DNA from: Vibrio marinisediminis
Lineage (GTDB): Bacteria > Pseudomonadota > Gammaproteobacteria > Enterobacterales > Vibrionaceae
Reading direction: 5' to 3'
DNA length: 64,000 nt
Assembly (NCBI RefSeq): GCF_014050145.1
Contig: NZ_JACFYF010000001.1
Coordinates: 1 to 64,000 of the forward strand
In this document: in pieces, positions 46,272 through 55,943 of the stretch
Layout: the number at the start of each line of letters is the position of its first letter
How positions within the stretch are numbered: position 1 is the stretch's first letter
Program-made: the position numbers and the translations under genes
Notes under the pieces: model-generated
The model's input: the letters and a program-made list of their open reading frames with translations, nothing else
Told to the model about the DNA's origin: nothing
Database searches by the model: none

Positions 46272-46712
46272 ATGATGCTTCGCCTCTCTGCTTTTATACT
46301 CGCTATACTCACTTCGGTATGGGCAATGGCTTACCCAAGCTACGGGCAGCGTTGGCCTCACCGTAGTGTTTTCTATTTTGCCCCAACTCAAGATAAACAC
46401 GTCGAGCAATTTATACTCGATACATTACTCAATGATTGCGCACTATCAGAGCGAGATGTGGTCACCATCATTGTTACGCAAGATGGCTATAGCAAACCGA
46501 GTTGGATCGAAAAACAATTCGATATCACGACTCTATTTAGTCTTTTTCAAGTCAACCCAAAGGAGCATACCGCGATATTGATTGGTAAGGACGGCGCAGA
46601 GAAAATGCGCTGGGGGAAAACAACTGACTGGCACAAGGTCAAGCAAACCATCGACAACATGCCGTTACGACAGCAAGAAATGAAAAACAAAGCGGATCCA
46701 TGCTCGATTTAA
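46272..46712 (+). CDS. DUF4174 domain protein, probably exported
   Basis: 146 aa. Signal peptide (MMLRLSAFILAILTSVWAMA, cleavage near residue 20). The DUF4174 pattern follows: RSVFYFAPTQD, ALSERDVV, AILIGKDGAEKMRWG and NMPLRQQEM at the end. The domain has a thioredoxin-like fold, but no redox CxxC is present. Function unknown. Monocistronic. Confidence 0.85.
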   Translation: MMLRLSAFILAILTSVWAMAYPSYGQRWPHRSVFYFAPTQDKHVEQFILDTLLNDCALSERDVVTIIVTQDGYSKPSWIEKQFDITTLFSLFQVNPKEHTAILIGKDGAEKMRWGKTTDWHKVKQTIDNMPLRQQEMKNKADPCSI

Positions 46713-46813
46713 CTAAGCGTTACGGATTAATGTACATAGAGCACCGCGCAGCTAGAGTGAGCACCGTTAAACACCGGTGACACACTCCTTACTTCGCGCT
46801 CAAAGTAGATAAT

Positions 46814-47371
46814 CTATAACTCTTGGCTTATCTGCTCTATTACATCATCTAGCCCCTCGCTCAATGACATAACCAGCGCATGATAACCTTCACTTTCCAG
46901 TGCGACTTGCTGCTTGAACATGCCACCCTTGGTGATGTTTCCATCAGAATCGACTAACATCCATTCGCCTCCAACTTGAGCGCTGCCAGAATAACTGCCG
47001 TTAAACTTATCAATTTGCATGATCAGCTTAGAACTATCGGACACATTAAGTGCAGAGCTCAGCCCTACCGCCCAGTAGCCATCTTGGCTTGATCGTAGTC
47101 GCTCGATGACCTGATCTTGTAACTGCAACTGAACATCAGACGCCCACAAGTGCTGCTTCGCCTGTACAATTTCTGTAGCGGATGTTTGGTAGACAATGCC
47201 ATTGACGTCTAAGTACGAAGCTAGATTGACCTCCACCAACAATAGCGGGTCACTCTGGTTTGCCATCGGGTGTTGCCCCGAATCTGGCAATAAATACTGT
47301 TGAACACCATTAGGCGTTTGAGCCGCGCATCCCGCTAAGGTCAGCAAACCAAGCATTAACATTTTTCTCAT
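46814..47371 (-). CDS. pqiC: Outer-membrane lipoprotein PqiC
   Basis: 185 aa. Lipobox LAGC near residue 15 marks a lipoprotein. The rest is a PqiC/YmbA-type (DUF330) domain with YLLPDS near the start and LQLQDQVIERLR in the middle. It likely docks the PqiB needle at the outer membrane. Its start overlaps pqiB by 4 nt. Confidence 0.88.
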   Translation of the reverse strand: MRKMLMLGLLTLAGCAAQTPNGVQQYLLPDSGQHPMANQSDPLLLVEVNLASYLDVNGIVYQTSATEIVQAKQHLWASDVQLQLQDQVIERLRSSQDGYWAVGLSSALNVSDSSKLIMQIDKFNGSYSGSAQVGGEWMLVDSDGNITKGGMFKQQVALESEGYHALVMSLSEGLDDVIEQISQEL

Positions 47372-49017
47372 TGTGCTGTTCCTTTAACTGGAATGGGGTC
47401 TGAAGTTTCATCTTCGCCAAAGATCAATACATCCGGCTTTTGGTCAATTTTCTTCAAAACGGGTTGCAGCGCCTTCATGGTTTTTTCTAATTCAGCTAGT
47501 GAACCATCCAAATTTTGATAAACACTTGATGTCGAATTAAAGCTATCAAGTGTGCGTTGCAACTCTTGTAAACTTTGTTTTATTTCAGTCGGTAGTGTTT
47601 GAGTATCATCATGCTCAACGACACTACGAATACTGTTCATCGTTTTCTCTGCTGCAACCAGAGTTTTCTCTAATTCAGAAAGCGAACGATTCAGTGAGCT
47701 TACACTCTCCCCTAGCGGCAATTCGCTTAGATTATTGAGGATTTCCATCATCTTAGTTTGAACCTCAGCTAGCTCACTCTGCATTGATGGGAAGATGGTA
47801 TACCCATCCACTTTTTCGATGACAAATTGGTTATCAGGTTCTACGTAGTCCAAATCCACATACAGTGCACCTGTTAACAAGCTACCCGTGTTCAACTTAG
47901 CACGAAGTCCATTTTTAAACTCGCTAGAAATAAGTTGCTCCAACTCTTCATTACTCACCGACTTGCCATGCTCAAAAATCCTTCGAGGCTCTAGTTTTAT
48001 TTGCACGGCTAGTTGAGACACTTCAAAGCCATCATCAAGATCCGCTCTTTTCCATGGCACTTTGGTCACTGAACCAATTTTTAAGCCACGAAACTCAACT
48101 GGCGCTCCTACTTTTAGACCACGTAATGAATCTGAAAACATAACGACGAACTTCAGTGATTGTCGATAAATACCTTCTTCCGCATCACCGTAATCATCAT
48201 ATAAGGGAAACTCATAGAAGTTTTGTGAGACCAAAGAACCTGGGTTGTCTTTTTCCAAGGTACCAAAACTCACCCCTCCTCCAAGTAATGATTCGATCGA
48301 GTCAATACGAACTTTAAAGCCTTCGGCGTTCAATTGCAGATCAACGCCTGAATTGAGCCAGAACTGGCTACCGGTGCGAACCAATTCATCAAATGGTTTA
48401 AAAATAAACAATTGGTATTGCGCGATTCGTTTATTCGCATCAATGGTCACTTTTTCTACACGACCCGCTGTAAAACCTTGGTAAATTACTGGGTCACCAA
48501 TATCAAGCTTACCGGCTAACTCATGGTTTAGGGTAATGCGCAGCCCTTCCGTGTTTGGTGGTGCAACGGGCGGAATATCTAACACGTCAAAGTGCGTTTT
48601 ACGGTGCTCTGATTTTCCTGGTTGTAATTGCAAATAGGCGCCAGAAAGCAGAGTCTCTAAGCCTGAAATTCCTTCTTTACCAACTCGTGGTTCGACTATC
48701 CAAAATTGGGTATCCTCGCGCAGCATACGCTCCGCGTCTTTATCCATTTGCGCTTTAACAATAATATGCTCGTAGTCTTTACCCAATTTCACGTCGGTCA
48801 CCACACCCACTTTTACATTGAGCGCTTTGATCTGTGTTTTACCAACCTCAATACCTGATGCATCAGACATAACCAGGGTAATTTCAGGCCCCGTGCTGTT
48901 GACATACTCAAACAACATCCAGATGCCGATAGCAAGCGCAACTAAAGGCACTAACCATACAGCGGATAGATTCGATCGAGAACTGACGTTCGCTCGAACA
49001 TCACTTTGCTCACTCAT
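47368..49017 (-). CDS. pqiB: MCE-domain lipid transport protein PqiB
   Basis: 549 aa. One N-terminal membrane anchor (about residues 20-38) and three MCE domains (about 40-140, 155-265, 285-400; the conserved pattern is V-x-x-G-x-V-x-x-V). A coiled-coil C terminus forms the periplasmic tunnel. With PqiA and PqiC it bridges inner and outer membranes for lipid traffic. It overlaps pqiA by 8 nt. Confidence 0.93.
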   Translation of the reverse strand: MSEQSDVRANVSSRSNLSAVWLVPLVALAIGIWMLFEYVNSTGPEITLVMSDASGIEVGKTQIKALNVKVGVVTDVKLGKDYEHIIVKAQMDKDAERMLREDTQFWIVEPRVGKEGISGLETLLSGAYLQLQPGKSEHRKTHFDVLDIPPVAPPNTEGLRITLNHELAGKLDIGDPVIYQGFTAGRVEKVTIDANKRIAQYQLFIFKPFDELVRTGSQFWLNSGVDLQLNAEGFKVRIDSIESLLGGGVSFGTLEKDNPGSLVSQNFYEFPLYDDYGDAEEGIYRQSLKFVVMFSDSLRGLKVGAPVEFRGLKIGSVTKVPWKRADLDDGFEVSQLAVQIKLEPRRIFEHGKSVSNEELEQLISSEFKNGLRAKLNTGSLLTGALYVDLDYVEPDNQFVIEKVDGYTIFPSMQSELAEVQTKMMEILNNLSELPLGESVSSLNRSLSELEKTLVAAEKTMNSIRSVVEHDDTQTLPTEIKQSLQELQRTLDSFNSTSSVYQNLDGSLAELEKTMKALQPVLKKIDQKPDVLIFGEDETSDPIPVKGTAQ

Positions 49018-50317
49018 TTAATTCCAACTCCTTAACAGCGCTACCATTGCTCCAGATACTCCTAGAGTCGAATGAAATAGCGGAAAGCATGGTGAAGATA
49101 ACCACAGCCGCAAATGACAAAGAAGCAGGACCTGGTGTAATTGCCATCAAATTATGTAATTGAACCAGCGCAACTAAGATTGCTACAACAAAAATATCTA
49201 TCATTGACCAACGACCAATAAACTCAGTAAGACGATATAGTTTTTGACGTTTGATTGCTTGAGCATAAGGTAAAGATTTACCTCGCCTTGCATGCCAATA
49301 TATCCAAGCTAGCGCCAACATTTTAGCCATAGGGATAAATACACTGGCAATAAAGATCACCATTGCAATCGGGTATGAGCCCAACTGCCAAAGCAAAATA
49401 ACACCGCCCATGATGGTAGAGGGCAATTCATTACCCAAACTCACGGTATACATAATGGGGTATAAATTTGCTGGGATATAAAAGACGATCGCCGCCAGAA
49501 GATAAGCCCATGACTTTTGTAAACTCTGCTGAAGATCGAACGGGTGTAATGCACCACCACAACGTAAACAGTGACCAGAAGGGGTATCACTAACAGTATT
49601 GATTTGATGGCATTGATGGCAATCAACATGACTACCAGAGAGATGATCTTGTCCTGCTACGACACCTTCAATTGGGACGACTGGCGTAAGCTGATTCCAA
49701 ATCCAAAAACGATCAACCAAGGATAGGGATTTCACCACTAGCACCGTATAGACACAAAAAGCCCAAAATGAACTGCCTAGACCAATCTCAGCCATGGATG
49801 AAATTTTGATTAAACTGACCAATACACCAATTAAGAACACATCGGTCATCAACCAAGGCTCAACTTTAAACAACCACTTACAGAGGCGCAACAGCTTAGA
49901 GGAGACACGAATAGCATTTGGCTTTTTCCTTTTTTGCCAAATTCTAAAGTAGAGGCAACTGACCGCCACTAGATAAGCAGCAGGTAACGCTAAAACTGTC
50001 AGCAAAAGCAACAACGCCAAGGCACTTTGCTCAAACGCATCTAGCATTGCTACAGTGTTAAAAAGATAAATTTCTTGTGTAATGCCTTTCACACTAAAAG
50101 ACATAAACGGAAAAGAGAGGCTAATGACTAACATCACTAAACAAGCGATTGAGTAAGCAATCAGCTTTTGACACGGCTGAAGGCTAAGACTTGAAAGCGT
50201 ATGTGCACATCTTGGGCATTTTGCTACTTGCCCTTCTTCGATCATCGGGAGATCACTGACCAAACCGCACTCTTCACACGCAATAAGTTGGCTTTGCTGC
50301 TTATTGTTAATCTGCAC
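49010..50317 (-). CDS. pqiA: PqiA integral membrane protein
   Basis: 435 aa. Two PqiA domains of four membrane segments each, each preceded by a zinc-ribbon-like pair: CEEC with CPRC (about residues 14-38) and CHQC with CLRC (about 229-255). First gene of pqiABC, with the tRNA cluster upstream. Stress induction is reported for E. coli pqi; no operator is evident here. Confidence 0.92.
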   Translation of the reverse strand: MQINNKQQSQLIACEECGLVSDLPMIEEGQVAKCPRCAHTLSSLSLQPCQKLIAYSIACLVMLVISLSFPFMSFSVKGITQEIYLFNTVAMLDAFEQSALALLLLLTVLALPAAYLVAVSCLYFRIWQKRKKPNAIRVSSKLLRLCKWLFKVEPWLMTDVFLIGVLVSLIKISSMAEIGLGSSFWAFCVYTVLVVKSLSLVDRFWIWNQLTPVVPIEGVVAGQDHLSGSHVDCHQCHQINTVSDTPSGHCLRCGGALHPFDLQQSLQKSWAYLLAAIVFYIPANLYPIMYTVSLGNELPSTIMGGVILLWQLGSYPIAMVIFIASVFIPMAKMLALAWIYWHARRGKSLPYAQAIKRQKLYRLTEFIGRWSMIDIFVVAILVALVQLHNLMAITPGPASLSFAAVVIFTMLSAISFDSRSIWSNGSAVKELELNE

Positions 50318-50550
50318 TTAAACACTCACTGTTTAACTATCTACCATTAGTAATTTTAGTTCGCTGGTTGATATTTTACCGTCAAGTTCAGCGCTGTGTT
50401 TATTATATTGGACAACAATAAAATAGCTCAGCAAATTTGCTTCGTAGGTTCAGGATTATTTTTAGGTAAGGTTCGAAAACGGTGAATGCTAACGAAAGTT
50501 TAATTTCGTTTATATTTCAATAGATGGATAAAGCTAAGAAAGAAATAGAA

Positions 50551-50624
50551 TGGAGGCGCCTCCCGGAGTCGAACCGAGGTCCACGGATTTGCAATCCGCT
50601 GCATAGCCACTCTGCCAAGGCGCC
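50551..50624 (-). tRNA. tRNA-Cys (GCA), copy 1
   Basis: 74 nt, perfect acceptor stem GGCGCCT/AGGCGCC, anticodon GCA in GATTTGCAATC, encoded CCA. Identical in sequence to the copies at 53339 and 53781. Confidence 0.97.
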
Positions 50625-50662
50625 TTTGGTACACCAATCAGCACTTACGAGAGAAGTGAAAT

Positions 50663-50738
50663 TGGAGCGACACATCGGGTTCGAACCGATGACCTCAACC
50701 TTGGCAAGGTTGCGCTCTACCAACTGAGCTAGTGTCGC
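50663..50738 (-). tRNA. tRNA-Gly (GCC), copy 1
   Basis: 76 nt, acceptor GCGACAC/GTGTCGC, anticodon GCC in CCTTGCCAAGG, encoded CCA. Confidence 0.97.
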
Positions 50739-50769
50739 ATTTGTTGCTACAATCGTAGCGGATGCTAGA

Positions 50770-50856
50770 TGGTGCCCCGGGCCGGACTTGAACCGGCACA
50801 GCGCGAACGCCGAGGGATTTTAAATCCCTTGTGTCTACCAATTCCACCACCAGGGC
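50770..50856 (-). tRNA. tRNA-Leu (TAA), copy 1
   Basis: 87 nt with long variable arm; anticodon loop TTTAAAA (anticodon TAA), acceptor GCCCTGG/CCGGGGC with encoded CCA. Confidence 0.97.
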
Positions 50857-51630
50857 AACGCAATTAAGCGTGGTAGCACCACCGTCCTAACGACCTTTGT
50901 CGTGAGAACGAGGCGTACTTTACCCGAATAATCATAGGCGTCAACATTATTTTCTTAAATTTCAACTGTATGATTATTTTCCGCTCATAGCGATCGTGAT
51001 TTATACACCAACGTAGATTTATTCACCGCTTCCGACCTCCCGTCTATGGGTTTCACCCAATAGGAATTAATATAAACTTCAAACCAATTTATAAAACAAC
51101 TTGCATAATTAATGTATTGTTATTTAGATATTTTCTAAAAATAAAGTATGCCACTTAATGCATTAATGTATTTAAAAACAGACCATTAAGTTGTATTTAT
51201 TTCCCCTTTACATCACAAATAGACATGAAACATCGTTATAATTAACTATTCAATTATAATTTAATTAACCTTTTGATTTACATCATATCGGTCAGAACTT
51301 CACCTTTTTTAATATATACCCAAGTAACCTCAAGATGCTCAGTTCAGCGAGAGTTGTTAGGTTTGCAGGCAAGGCGTTGATTTGCAAATCTAGTCGCTCT
51401 AAATTAAGAATCGATAACGTAGTCTGCGAGCCTAACAAACTCGCCCTTCGGGAGCCTGTCACTGGAACCATTTGTTCGTCAAACAACTTGGAAATAGATG
51501 GCTATTCCACGTCATTGTTTTCCTTGAACTGGAACCAGTGACAAAGCTCTGAATCCTGCATATTGATGTCACTTGGGTATAGTCATTGAATAACTAAAAA
51601 AATCATCAACGTGATTAATGCAAATTTGGA
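50857..51630. other. Gene-free region upstream of the chemoreceptor gene
   Basis: 774 bp, A+T-rich, no supported gene. It contains the MITE-like element at 51315-51581 and presumably the promoter of both the downstream receptor gene and, on the minus strand, the tRNA-Leu copy 1 transcript. Confidence 0.6.
51315..51581. repeat. MITE-like element upstream of the chemoreceptor gene
   Basis: 267 bp bounded by 24-bp terminal inverted repeats with 3 mismatches: TATACCCAAGTAACCTCAAG on the left, and the right end reads as the reverse complement of TATACCCAAGTGACATCAAT. Short open frames inside are not convincing. It shares termini with the element at 14154-14282. Confidence 0.75.
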
Positions 51631-53220
51631 ATGTATATGGACAACAATCATACTACTGGTGGGCAATCCGATGCGCACTTGAATAAGGGATACAGCCATT
51701 CGCTCAACCTCATTTCTACAACCGATCCATCAAGTTACGTAACCTATGCCAATCACGATTTTTGTGACATAGCTGGTTATCGAGAAGATGAACTCATAGG
51801 TAAGCCGCATAACGTCGTTCGCCATAAAGACATGCCAAAAGCTGCATTTGAACAGATGTGGAGTTACTTAAAATCGGGTAAAAGCTGGATGGGCTTGGTA
51901 AAGAACCAATGTACTGACGAGCAACACTACTGGGTTTCAGCTTTTGTAACCCCTATAACAGACAGCGAAGGTAACATTATTGAGTACCAATCGGTACGCT
52001 CTAAACCTGAACCAGAACAAGTCAGTCGTGCAGCTAAGCTGTATAAAAGTCTACGCGAAGGGAAAAAATCCAACGCTATACGTTTCAATTTTCACACTTT
52101 CTCTGTCGGATTAAGTGCGTTGATGCTACTTAGCTCAATCGCACTGTCAGTACTACAACCTCACTGGTTGGCTTTCTCTTTGCTTGGATTATCAAGTGTT
52201 ACTCTTGCCAGCGCGACTTACCAGCATAAGCGTTTTGCCAAATTGCAAACCATTGCGAAAGACGCTTACGATAACCCGTTAATGGAAAAGCCCTATACCA
52301 ATAAGTTTGATAGCTATTCTCAAGTTGAGCTGGCACTCATAATGCGTAAGGCAGAATTGCGCGCAATCACAGGTAGAGCGACTGAAACGTCGGGTCGAAT
52401 TTTAATTTCAGCAGAAGATGAGTTTGGAACCATTCAAACCATGGGTCAGAGCTTGACTCAACAATGTGCAGAAACCGAGCAAGTGGCTACTGCTGTTGAA
52501 GAGCTGACACAATCTATCGCAGAAGTCTCTAACGCAGCCTCTGCAGCCTCTACAATGGCAGAAGAAGCAAACCAACACTCAAGCAATGGATTGGCCTCCA
52601 TTGAAGCCACAATCAACGAGGTTGATATGTTGGTTCAAGAGTTAAGTCACTCTCAAAGTATCATTAACCGTTTGGCGCAAGATACGCAGAAAATTGACGG
52701 TATTTTAGAGGTGATCACGGCTATTTCAGAGCAAACTAACCTACTGGCACTCAATGCTGCAATTGAAGCTGCGCGCGCAGGTGAAGCGGGACGAGGCTTT
52801 GCGGTTGTTGCTGATGAAGTTCGTAACCTTGCTTCTAAAACGGGCTCATCGGCTAGCGAAATCCACTCAATGATCCGCCAGCTACAAGAAACGGCGGAAA
52901 ATGCCGTTACCGCAATGGACAAAGGACTCGATCTTTCTGAAAGATGTAAAGTACGCGCAGACGAAACCGGCGGCATGCTGCGTAATATTTCGAGTCAACT
53001 GGACAATGTAAACGACAGCAGCCACCAAATTGCAGCCGCCGTTGAAGAGCAGGCATCTGTCACGCAAGAAATAAACCGTAATATTGTTAATATTAAACAG
53101 CTTGCGGATGAAACCTCAATGACATCGAATAGCTCAATTGACCGCACTCGACAACTGGTTGAGAGCATTGAAGCACTGCAGCGTTTGATGGCTCAATTCC
53201 AAAACAAAGAAAAAGCATAA
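51631..53220 (+). CDS. Aer-like PAS methyl-accepting chemotaxis protein
   Basis: 529 aa. N-terminal PAS domain (about residues 30-125: [43 protein letters not shown]), hydrophobic segment pair (about 150-190), and a signalling domain with the conserved hairpin tip [19 protein letters not shown] and [15 protein letters not shown] (about 375-405). The layout matches Aer energy/redox receptors, which bind FAD in the PAS domain. It has no periplasmic sensor. The start could be residue 1 or 3. It stands between the two duplicated tRNA blocks. Confidence 0.92.
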   Translation: MYMDNNHTTGGQSDAHLNKGYSHSLNLISTTDPSSYVTYANHDFCDIAGYREDELIGKPHNVVRHKDMPKAAFEQMWSYLKSGKSWMGLVKNQCTDEQHYWVSAFVTPITDSEGNIIEYQSVRSKPEPEQVSRAAKLYKSLREGKKSNAIRFNFHTFSVGLSALMLLSSIALSVLQPHWLAFSLLGLSSVTLASATYQHKRFAKLQTIAKDAYDNPLMEKPYTNKFDSYSQVELALIMRKAELRAITGRATETSGRILISAEDEFGTIQTMGQSLTQQCAETEQVATAVEELTQSIAEVSNAASAASTMAEEANQHSSNGLASIEATINEVDMLVQELSHSQSIINRLAQDTQKIDGILEVITAISEQTNLLALNAAIEAARAGEAGRGFAVVADEVRNLASKTGSSASEIHSMIRQLQETAENAVTAMDKGLDLSERCKVRADETGGMLRNISSQLDNVNDSSHQIAAAVEEQASVTQEINRNIVNIKQLADETSMTSNSSIDRTRQLVESIEALQRLMAQFQNKEKA

Positions 53221-53338
53221 ACGGTTTGGCTAGGGTAATGCCCTAGTCATTCTTTGCATAGCATCGATCGTAGAATAGCTCTGGTATTTGTTATTTGTGT
53301 TTTATATGAGGTTTAACGGAAAAGAATAGAGAAATGAA

Positions 53339-53412
53339 TGGAGGCGCCTCCCGGAGTCGAACCGAGGTCCACGGATTTGCAATCCGCTGCATAGCCACTC
53401 TGCCAAGGCGCC
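53339..53412 (-). tRNA. tRNA-Cys (GCA), copy 2
   Basis: 74 nt, identical to copy 1, anticodon GCA, encoded CCA. Confidence 0.97.
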
Positions 53413-53450
53413 TTTAATACACCAATTAACACTTGCGATAGAAGTGAAAC

Positions 53451-53526
53451 TGGAGCGACACATCGGGTTCGAACCGATGACCTCAACCTTGGCAAGGTTG
53501 CGCTCTACCAACTGAGCTAGTGTCGC
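53451..53526 (-). tRNA. tRNA-Gly (GCC), copy 2
   Basis: 76 nt, identical to copy 1. The spacer to tRNA-Cys is nearly the same as in copy 1. Confidence 0.97.
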
Positions 53527-53570
53527 ATTTATTTGTTACATCATTGATTTGTAACATAAAGCAGGTTAGA

Positions 53571-53657
53571 TGGTGCCCCGGGCCGGACTTGAACCGGCAC
53601 AGCGCGAACGCCGAGGGATTTTAAATCCCTTGTGTCTACCAATTCCACCACCAGGGC
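53571..53657 (-). tRNA. tRNA-Leu (TAA), copy 2
   Basis: 87 nt, identical to copy 1, anticodon TAA, encoded CCA. Confidence 0.97.
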
Positions 53658-53780
53658 ACACAAATCTAAATTTGCGATGCCTTTTACTGAAAAGTAAAAC
53701 ACCATCTTCAGAATCAATTTAGCCAATCAACTCTGATTATAATTTATAGCGACTAAGTCGCATTATCTCTCAAAGAGAGA

Positions 53781-53854
53781 TGGAGGCGCCTCCCGGAGTC
53801 GAACCGAGGTCCACGGATTTGCAATCCGCTGCATAGCCACTCTGCCAAGGCGCC
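53781..53854 (-). tRNA. tRNA-Cys (GCA), copy 3
   Basis: 74 nt, identical to the other two tRNA-Cys copies. It is the first tRNA of the minus-strand cluster. Confidence 0.97.
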
Positions 53855-54031
53855 TTAATGAAACGCTTGAGTTACCCACCGCTGCGTTCGAAGCACACTT
53901 TACGGATTCTCCAACGGGAGTCAAATAAAATTCTTTAATCTCAGTTTGTTTGCTGATTATTAAAGCAAATAGATGGGTATTTGATCCATGTGGTTATTTT
54001 TTCTCTACCCGTAGCATTCACTACTTTGCGC

Positions 54032-54391
54032 TTAATCGTAGCCCAATGACACACGCTCAAGCTTTTTCAGCCCTTTGATCACTAACTCATAAGAGCGAAC
54101 ACATAAATCTTCGACAAAACCATCTTCCACATCACCAGGGTAGTAAACCGTAACCCAATGACGCTTGTTAGTATGATAGCCTGGGGTAATATCATCAAAT
54201 TGGGCACAAAGAACCTCACCATCTTCCGGTTTGGCTTTAAGCGTCACGTACTCCCTCCCCTCACGATGCGCCAAAATAGCAAACATCTTTCCTTTGACCT
54301 TGTAAACCAACGCATCGGGACCAAAAGGGTAATCGGCTTCAGCACCAACAAACTCATCCAAATATTTAGCCAGTTGTTTATTTGTCATCAT
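54032..54391 (-). CDS. MmcQ/YjbR family protein
   Basis: 119 aa. Pattern of the YjbR-like fold (DUF419): YPFGPDALVYKVKGKMFAIL (about residues 21-40), VTLKAKPEDG, and the end HTNKRHWVTVYYPGD followed by SYELVIKGL. It is a double-wing DNA-binding-like domain of unknown function. Monocistronic. Confidence 0.88.
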   Translation of the reverse strand: MMTNKQLAKYLDEFVGAEADYPFGPDALVYKVKGKMFAILAHREGREYVTLKAKPEDGEVLCAQFDDITPGYHTNKRHWVTVYYPGDVEDGFVEDLCVRSYELVIKGLKKLERVSLGYD

Positions 54392-54488
54392 CGAGTCCTT
54401 AAGTAGAGCACACTATGTTACTCAACAGCTTATTTACTCTGACCCAAACTGACAAGGCGATATAGCGCTCACTGATTAGATTTGAGAG

Positions 54489-55934
54489 TTACCACTTACG
54501 CATCAAACGCCCAACAAGATTAGGATGATATGCCCAGCTATGATCAAACATGCCAAGTAAATCAGGATTACCATATTTAGATAATGAAATCGCATGAAAA
54601 CGGTTTGAGCATTTCTTCAAATCCAGCACTTGTTGTTGGATCTCACCTACCGGAGCTGGGGCAATAAAATCAGAGATAACGACCATATCAGCGTTTTTGT
54701 ATCGATCTCCTCGCATCAACTCAACCGTTTGAGCCAAGACAGGTTCTAAATCGGTGCCACCATGAAAGCTATAGCTTAAAAAGTCGCTAGCCTCTCTGAG
54801 TCCATCTTGCTTGGTCAACTGATAGGTGATCACTTGAGTTGAAAACAACATCACATAACAGTCACGATCTTCAGCCAACGCCATTTGCATCAAAGCGTAC
54901 GCCATTGCTTTAGCGCACTGTTCAGGAAAACCACTCATCGACCCTGATGCGTCGATACAAACAACAAACGGTCCCTTTTCGATCTCCGCTTTGCTGTGAT
55001 CACTCTTATGCGCACGCACTTTTCGAACGGTACGCGATTTACCCTGCGTCTTATAGTTCATCAAACGTTTATCAATTAAGTGCTTGTAAAAAACCACCTC
55101 CAGTTCCGGGTAAGCAAGAAACATGGTTTCATTGGGCAGCAGTTTATTGAGATCATCGCCTTCGTGTACGCCAACAATGTCATCCGTCGCTTCATCAGAC
55201 GTCTCTTCAACGACTTGAAGCTCTTCCGTGGGAGAGCGATCTAGCGACGGGTCATCCACTTCACTCGCCATTCTCCCTAATTGTTCCGCGATTTCTTGTA
55301 AGGTTTTATTTTTTTTCAAAAACTCTGCGTGGCGCTTCATTACCGTTAGATCAGTTTTGGTGAGTTTGGCTGAGGCCATATCCCAGAGCCGACCAACACT
55401 ATTTTCATCCCCTTCTTGCGTCACTTTCTCCATGTTTTTCATGGTTTCCATGCGCTGATAGAGATCTTTAAGAACTTTCTCTTTGTTGGCTTTGAGCTCT
55501 GTTAATTGAGCTTGGCGTATCGCGTCTGAAAGGCTGTTGTACCATTGATCACAAAAGTAATGGGGAAACATGGGGTTGGTTAAGCCTTTGTTCTTTTCCA
55601 GCAAACGCCGCGCTTCCATGTAGAAGGCACTGTGCCATTCCAGTTTTTTCACCACTTCAGGGGCTTTTTGAAAAAACTCATCTTCATTCCAATGGATGAC
55701 TTCTTGGTAAAGCGCTAACTCTTGTTGAAAGCGCTCTGTTTCACACACTTTAGTAATGCGCTTTTTTACGCTACCACGCCATTTCACTAGATGGTTTTTC
55801 ACCGACGACTTGATGCCGCGATTTTCAGCCATCGCCATCACTTGCGTGCGCGCCATCAAATCATTTACCGCACTATCGATAATACCTGAGTCGGCAATCA
55901 TTAACGCGAGGTTAAGTCCATCAGCTCCTAACAT
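54489..55934 (-). CDS. viaA: VWA-domain protein ViaA, partner of RavA
   Basis: 481 aa. The C-terminal VWA domain has the MIDAS motif DASGSMSG (about residues 330-337), followed by GGTDL and ISDF. The N-terminal two thirds are helical. It stimulates RavA ATPase; the pair influences respiratory complexes and aminoglycoside sensitivity in E. coli. It begins 9 nt after ravA, forming the ravA-viaA operon. Confidence 0.92.
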   Translation of the reverse strand: MLGADGLNLALMIADSGIIDSAVNDLMARTQVMAMAENRGIKSSVKNHLVKWRGSVKKRITKVCETERFQQELALYQEVIHWNEDEFFQKAPEVVKKLEWHSAFYMEARRLLEKNKGLTNPMFPHYFCDQWYNSLSDAIRQAQLTELKANKEKVLKDLYQRMETMKNMEKVTQEGDENSVGRLWDMASAKLTKTDLTVMKRHAEFLKKNKTLQEIAEQLGRMASEVDDPSLDRSPTEELQVVEETSDEATDDIVGVHEGDDLNKLLPNETMFLAYPELEVVFYKHLIDKRLMNYKTQGKSRTVRKVRAHKSDHSKAEIEKGPFVVCIDASGSMSGFPEQCAKAMAYALMQMALAEDRDCYVMLFSTQVITYQLTKQDGLREASDFLSYSFHGGTDLEPVLAQTVELMRGDRYKNADMVVISDFIAPAPVGEIQQQVLDLKKCSNRFHAISLSKYGNPDLLGMFDHSWAYHPNLVGRLMRKW

Positions 55935-55943
55935 TGCAACCTC

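Noticed and set aside
50517-53726. Open frames covering the tRNA genes on both strands
   Set aside because: They are translations of tRNA sequences, repeated in each tRNA block.
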